Part shown: in pieces, positions 61,923 to 64,000 of the stretch | How positions within the stretch are numbered: position 1 is the first letter of the stretch | Layout of the letters: each line of letters starts with the position of its first letter | NCBI GenBank assembly: GCA_902599805.1 | Contig: CACKGP010000001.1 | Location: 124,001 to 188,000 of the forward strand | DNA: 64,000 nt | From: an uncultured Pelagibacteraceae bacterium | Lineage (GTDB): Bacteria; Pseudomonadota; Alphaproteobacteria; Pelagibacterales; Pelagibacteraceae | Direction of reading: 5' to 3' | Notes under the pieces: model-generated | The model's database searches: none | What the model was told of the DNA's origin: nothing | Seen by the model: only the letters and a program-made list of their open reading frames with translations | Made by a program: the position numbers and the translations under genes

Positions 61923-62927
61923 ATGTGGAGAAGTTTTTTTACCGAAAAGAAATGGATGTTATGGTCATGGGGAGGTGCATTCTTTATTTTTCTATCTTTG
62001 CTTGCTCAAACCTGGATAGATGTTCAAATTAATGAGTGGTACAAAGGTTTCTACGATCTACTTCAAAAGGCAACCGAAAGAGATATATCGGAATTTTATG
62101 ACGGTATTTTCTTATTTATGAAGCTGGCTATACCATACGTAATGATCTATACCGTCACTAATTATTTTACTCGATTATGGGCTTTTAGATGGCGTGAAGC
62201 TATGACTTTTTCTTATATGCCATATTGGAAAAAAGTTGACGCTAAAGTAGAGGGTGCATCACAAAGAATACAAGAAGATTGTATGAATTTTGCCAAAATT
62301 GTTGAAAGTTTAGGTCTGCAGGTTGTTAGAGCAATAATGCTTTTAATAGCATTTATTCCTATTCTGTGGGGGTTATCATCAAATGTTGTAATTCCATTTT
62401 TTAAAGATGTGTCCGGTTCTTTAGTTTGGGTTTCACTTACTGCTAGTTTGGGCGGACTAGTAATTAGTTGGTTAGTTGGTATAAAACTGCCAGGTCTTGA
62501 ATATAATAATCAGAAGGTAGAAGCAGCATTTAGAAAAGAATTAGTTTATGGTGAAGATGATAGACAAAACTATGTTAAACCACCAACAGTATTAGAGTTA
62601 TTTACCGGCATAAAATTCAATTACCACAGACTTTTTTTACATTACGGTTATTTTGATCTTTGGTTGATTATGTACAACCAAACAATGATTATAGTGCCAT
62701 ACCTTTTGATGGGACCAGGTTTATTTACAGGTGCTATGACGCTTGGTGTATTAATTCAAACATCCAGTGCTTTTAGAGAAGTTCAAAGTAGTTTTTCTTT
62801 GTTTTTGCAAAATTGGACGAGAATTACTGAACTAAGATCCATATACAAACGTTTAAATGAATTTGAAAAAGCCATAGGTTTTAATAAACCCTTGAGAAAA
62901 CCGACTAAATCTGATGTAAGAGCTTAA
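61923..62927 (+). CDS. SbmA/BacA-like family membrane protein
   Basis: Multi-TM; TWIDVQINEWYKGFYDLLQKA, FRWREAMTFSYMPYWKK, ASQRIQEDCMNFAKIVESLG pattern; no ATPase domain. Confidence 0.85.
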   Translation: MWRSFFTEKKWMLWSWGGAFFIFLSLLAQTWIDVQINEWYKGFYDLLQKATERDISEFYDGIFLFMKLAIPYVMIYTVTNYFTRLWAFRWREAMTFSYMPYWKKVDAKVEGASQRIQEDCMNFAKIVESLGLQVVRAIMLLIAFIPILWGLSSNVVIPFFKDVSGSLVWVSLTASLGGLVISWLVGIKLPGLEYNNQKVEAAFRKELVYGEDDRQNYVKPPTVLELFTGIKFNYHRLFLHYGYFDLWLIMYNQTMIIVPYLLMGPGLFTGAMTLGVLIQTSSAFREVQSSFSLFLQNWTRITELRSIYKRLNEFEKAIGFNKPLRKPTKSDVRA

Positions 62928-63826
62928 TGGAGATTTACCTTAAGCTTGTCGATGTATTTTTTCCTGTTTTCTTAGTTATTGGTATTGGGTTTTATTTTGG
63001 AAAAAAAAACCCTAAATTTGACACTGATTTCATTACTAAGTTAACTGGAACATTCGGAACACCAGCTCTAATATTTTATTCACTTACATCAACCGGCGTT
63101 AATCTTGAAACCTTTATTGAATTTTTCACTTATAAAATAATTATGGTATCTGGTTTTGCTTTTGTAGGGATCATTACGCTAATTTTAACGAAAAGAGATA
63201 TTATTTATGAATTACCTCCTTTAATTCTTCCAAACAATGGGAATATTGGTTTATCTGTATGTTTATTTGCTTATGGTAATACAGGTTTTGGTATCGCTGG
63301 AGCTATTGCATCAGTAATAATGCTTTTGCACTTTACTTTGGGTATTTTTTTAGCAAAAAAGAAATTAGATTTTAAAATACTATTTAGAAATGGCCCAATT
63401 TACGGAATTTTATTTGCTTTTATTTTTTTATATTTTGATTTAAAGGTTCCTATCTTTTTAGAAAACGCTACCCACTTGATATCTTATGCAACTATATTTA
63501 TGGTTTTAATGGCTTTAGGCATTGCTCTTACTAAATTAAAAGTATTTTCATTTAAGCTTTCATTAATAAACTCATTTACGAGAATGTTTTTTGGTCCAAT
63601 TATTGGTCTTTTAATCATTTATGTCTTTAATTTGTCTGGGGTAGAGGCGGGTGTAATATTTATTCAAAGTTCTATGCCTAGTGCGATTTTAACTTATTTA
63701 GTAGGCTCTATGTACTCACCTAAAAAGGTCGTTGATAGCATCGCTAGTACTATTTTTGTGTCTACCACCATATCGTTTTTCACTTTACCTATTGTCGTTT
63801 TTTTATCTCTCAAGTATTTTGTTTAA
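62927..63826 (+). CDS. AEC (auxin efflux carrier) family transporter
   Basis: About ten hydrophobic segments; PPLILPNNGNIGLSVCLFAYGNTGFGIAGAI; QSSMPSAILTYLVGSMY. Confidence 0.85.
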   Translation: MEIYLKLVDVFFPVFLVIGIGFYFGKKNPKFDTDFITKLTGTFGTPALIFYSLTSTGVNLETFIEFFTYKIIMVSGFAFVGIITLILTKRDIIYELPPLILPNNGNIGLSVCLFAYGNTGFGIAGAIASVIMLLHFTLGIFLAKKKLDFKILFRNGPIYGILFAFIFLYFDLKVPIFLENATHLISYATIFMVLMALGIALTKLKVFSFKLSLINSFTRMFFGPIIGLLIIYVFNLSGVEAGVIFIQSSMPSAILTYLVGSMYSPKKVVDSIASTIFVSTTISFFTLPIVVFLSLKYFV

Positions 63827-63840
63827 TTATTCTATTTTAC

Positions 63841-63859
63841 CTTAAAGTATCACTTTAAG
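63841..63859 (+). terminator. Candidate hairpin (CTTAAAG-TATCA-CTTTAAG) after the last gene of the 53-64 kb run
   Basis: Perfect 7-bp inverted repeat with 5-nt loop, 14 nt after the AEC transporter stop; AT-rich and U-rich downstream but no clean U-tract. Confidence 0.35.
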
Positions 63860-64000
63860 TTATTTAGTTATATAACTGTTTTTATTGAATAAATTGATAT
63901 TTAATATTTGTAATTAATCTCGAAACCAATGGTAACTCATAAAAAATAGCATATCTCAGGTTGTTTAACTGATAATAAGGTCTTGTATGTAAAAAATGGC

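Noticed and set aside
63860-64000. Possible gene start or regulatory RNA at the 3' window edge
   Set aside because: Noncoding-looking AT-rich sequence truncated by the window; nothing supportable.

Overview
This 64 kb, AT-rich, gene-dense window (very short or overlapping intergenic gaps) looks like a streamlined alphaproteobacterial chromosome. Protein style and gene order suggest SAR11/Pelagibacterales; this is inference, as no database search was possible. Most of the window is core metabolism and information processing: mgtE (5'-truncated by the window edge), panC, galU, ugd, topA, plsY, pyrC/pyrB, ruvX, gatCAB, acpS-lepB-rnc-recO, hemB, rpiB-glyA-nrdR-ribD-ribE-ribBA-ribH-nusB, hppA, bamE, rpmF-plsX-ihfA-merR-rpmG, ctaA, rplM-rpsI-argC, hom-glpX-recJ, recG, sdhE, mltB-rlpA-dacC-tmk-holB-metG-tatD, a glutathione peroxidase and nhaA. 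There are four tRNAs: Glu-UUC, Lys-UUU, Ser-UGA and Pro-UGG. The most interesting region is 53132-63826, a co-directional run of tRNA-Pro plus nine genes with gaps of at most 4 nt. It encodes a probable DMSP demethylation/fatty-acid-like catabolic module (DmdA-, DmdB- and DmdC-like proteins and a HAD/crotonase fusion) together with an alpha/beta hydrolase, a Gfo/Idh/MocA oxidoreductase, an NDUFS4-like complex I subunit, an SbmA/BacA-like protein and an AEC transporter. Other points of interest are a tRNA-Glu gene overlapped from both sides by coding sequences, several enzymes with substituted catalytic or metal-binding motifs (RibH, RibBA C-domain, PyrC, NrdR, RlpA), an AspH-type 2OG oxygenase, and gaps in conserved gene neighbourhoods. 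No CRISPR array, rRNA, IS element or prophage was recognised.
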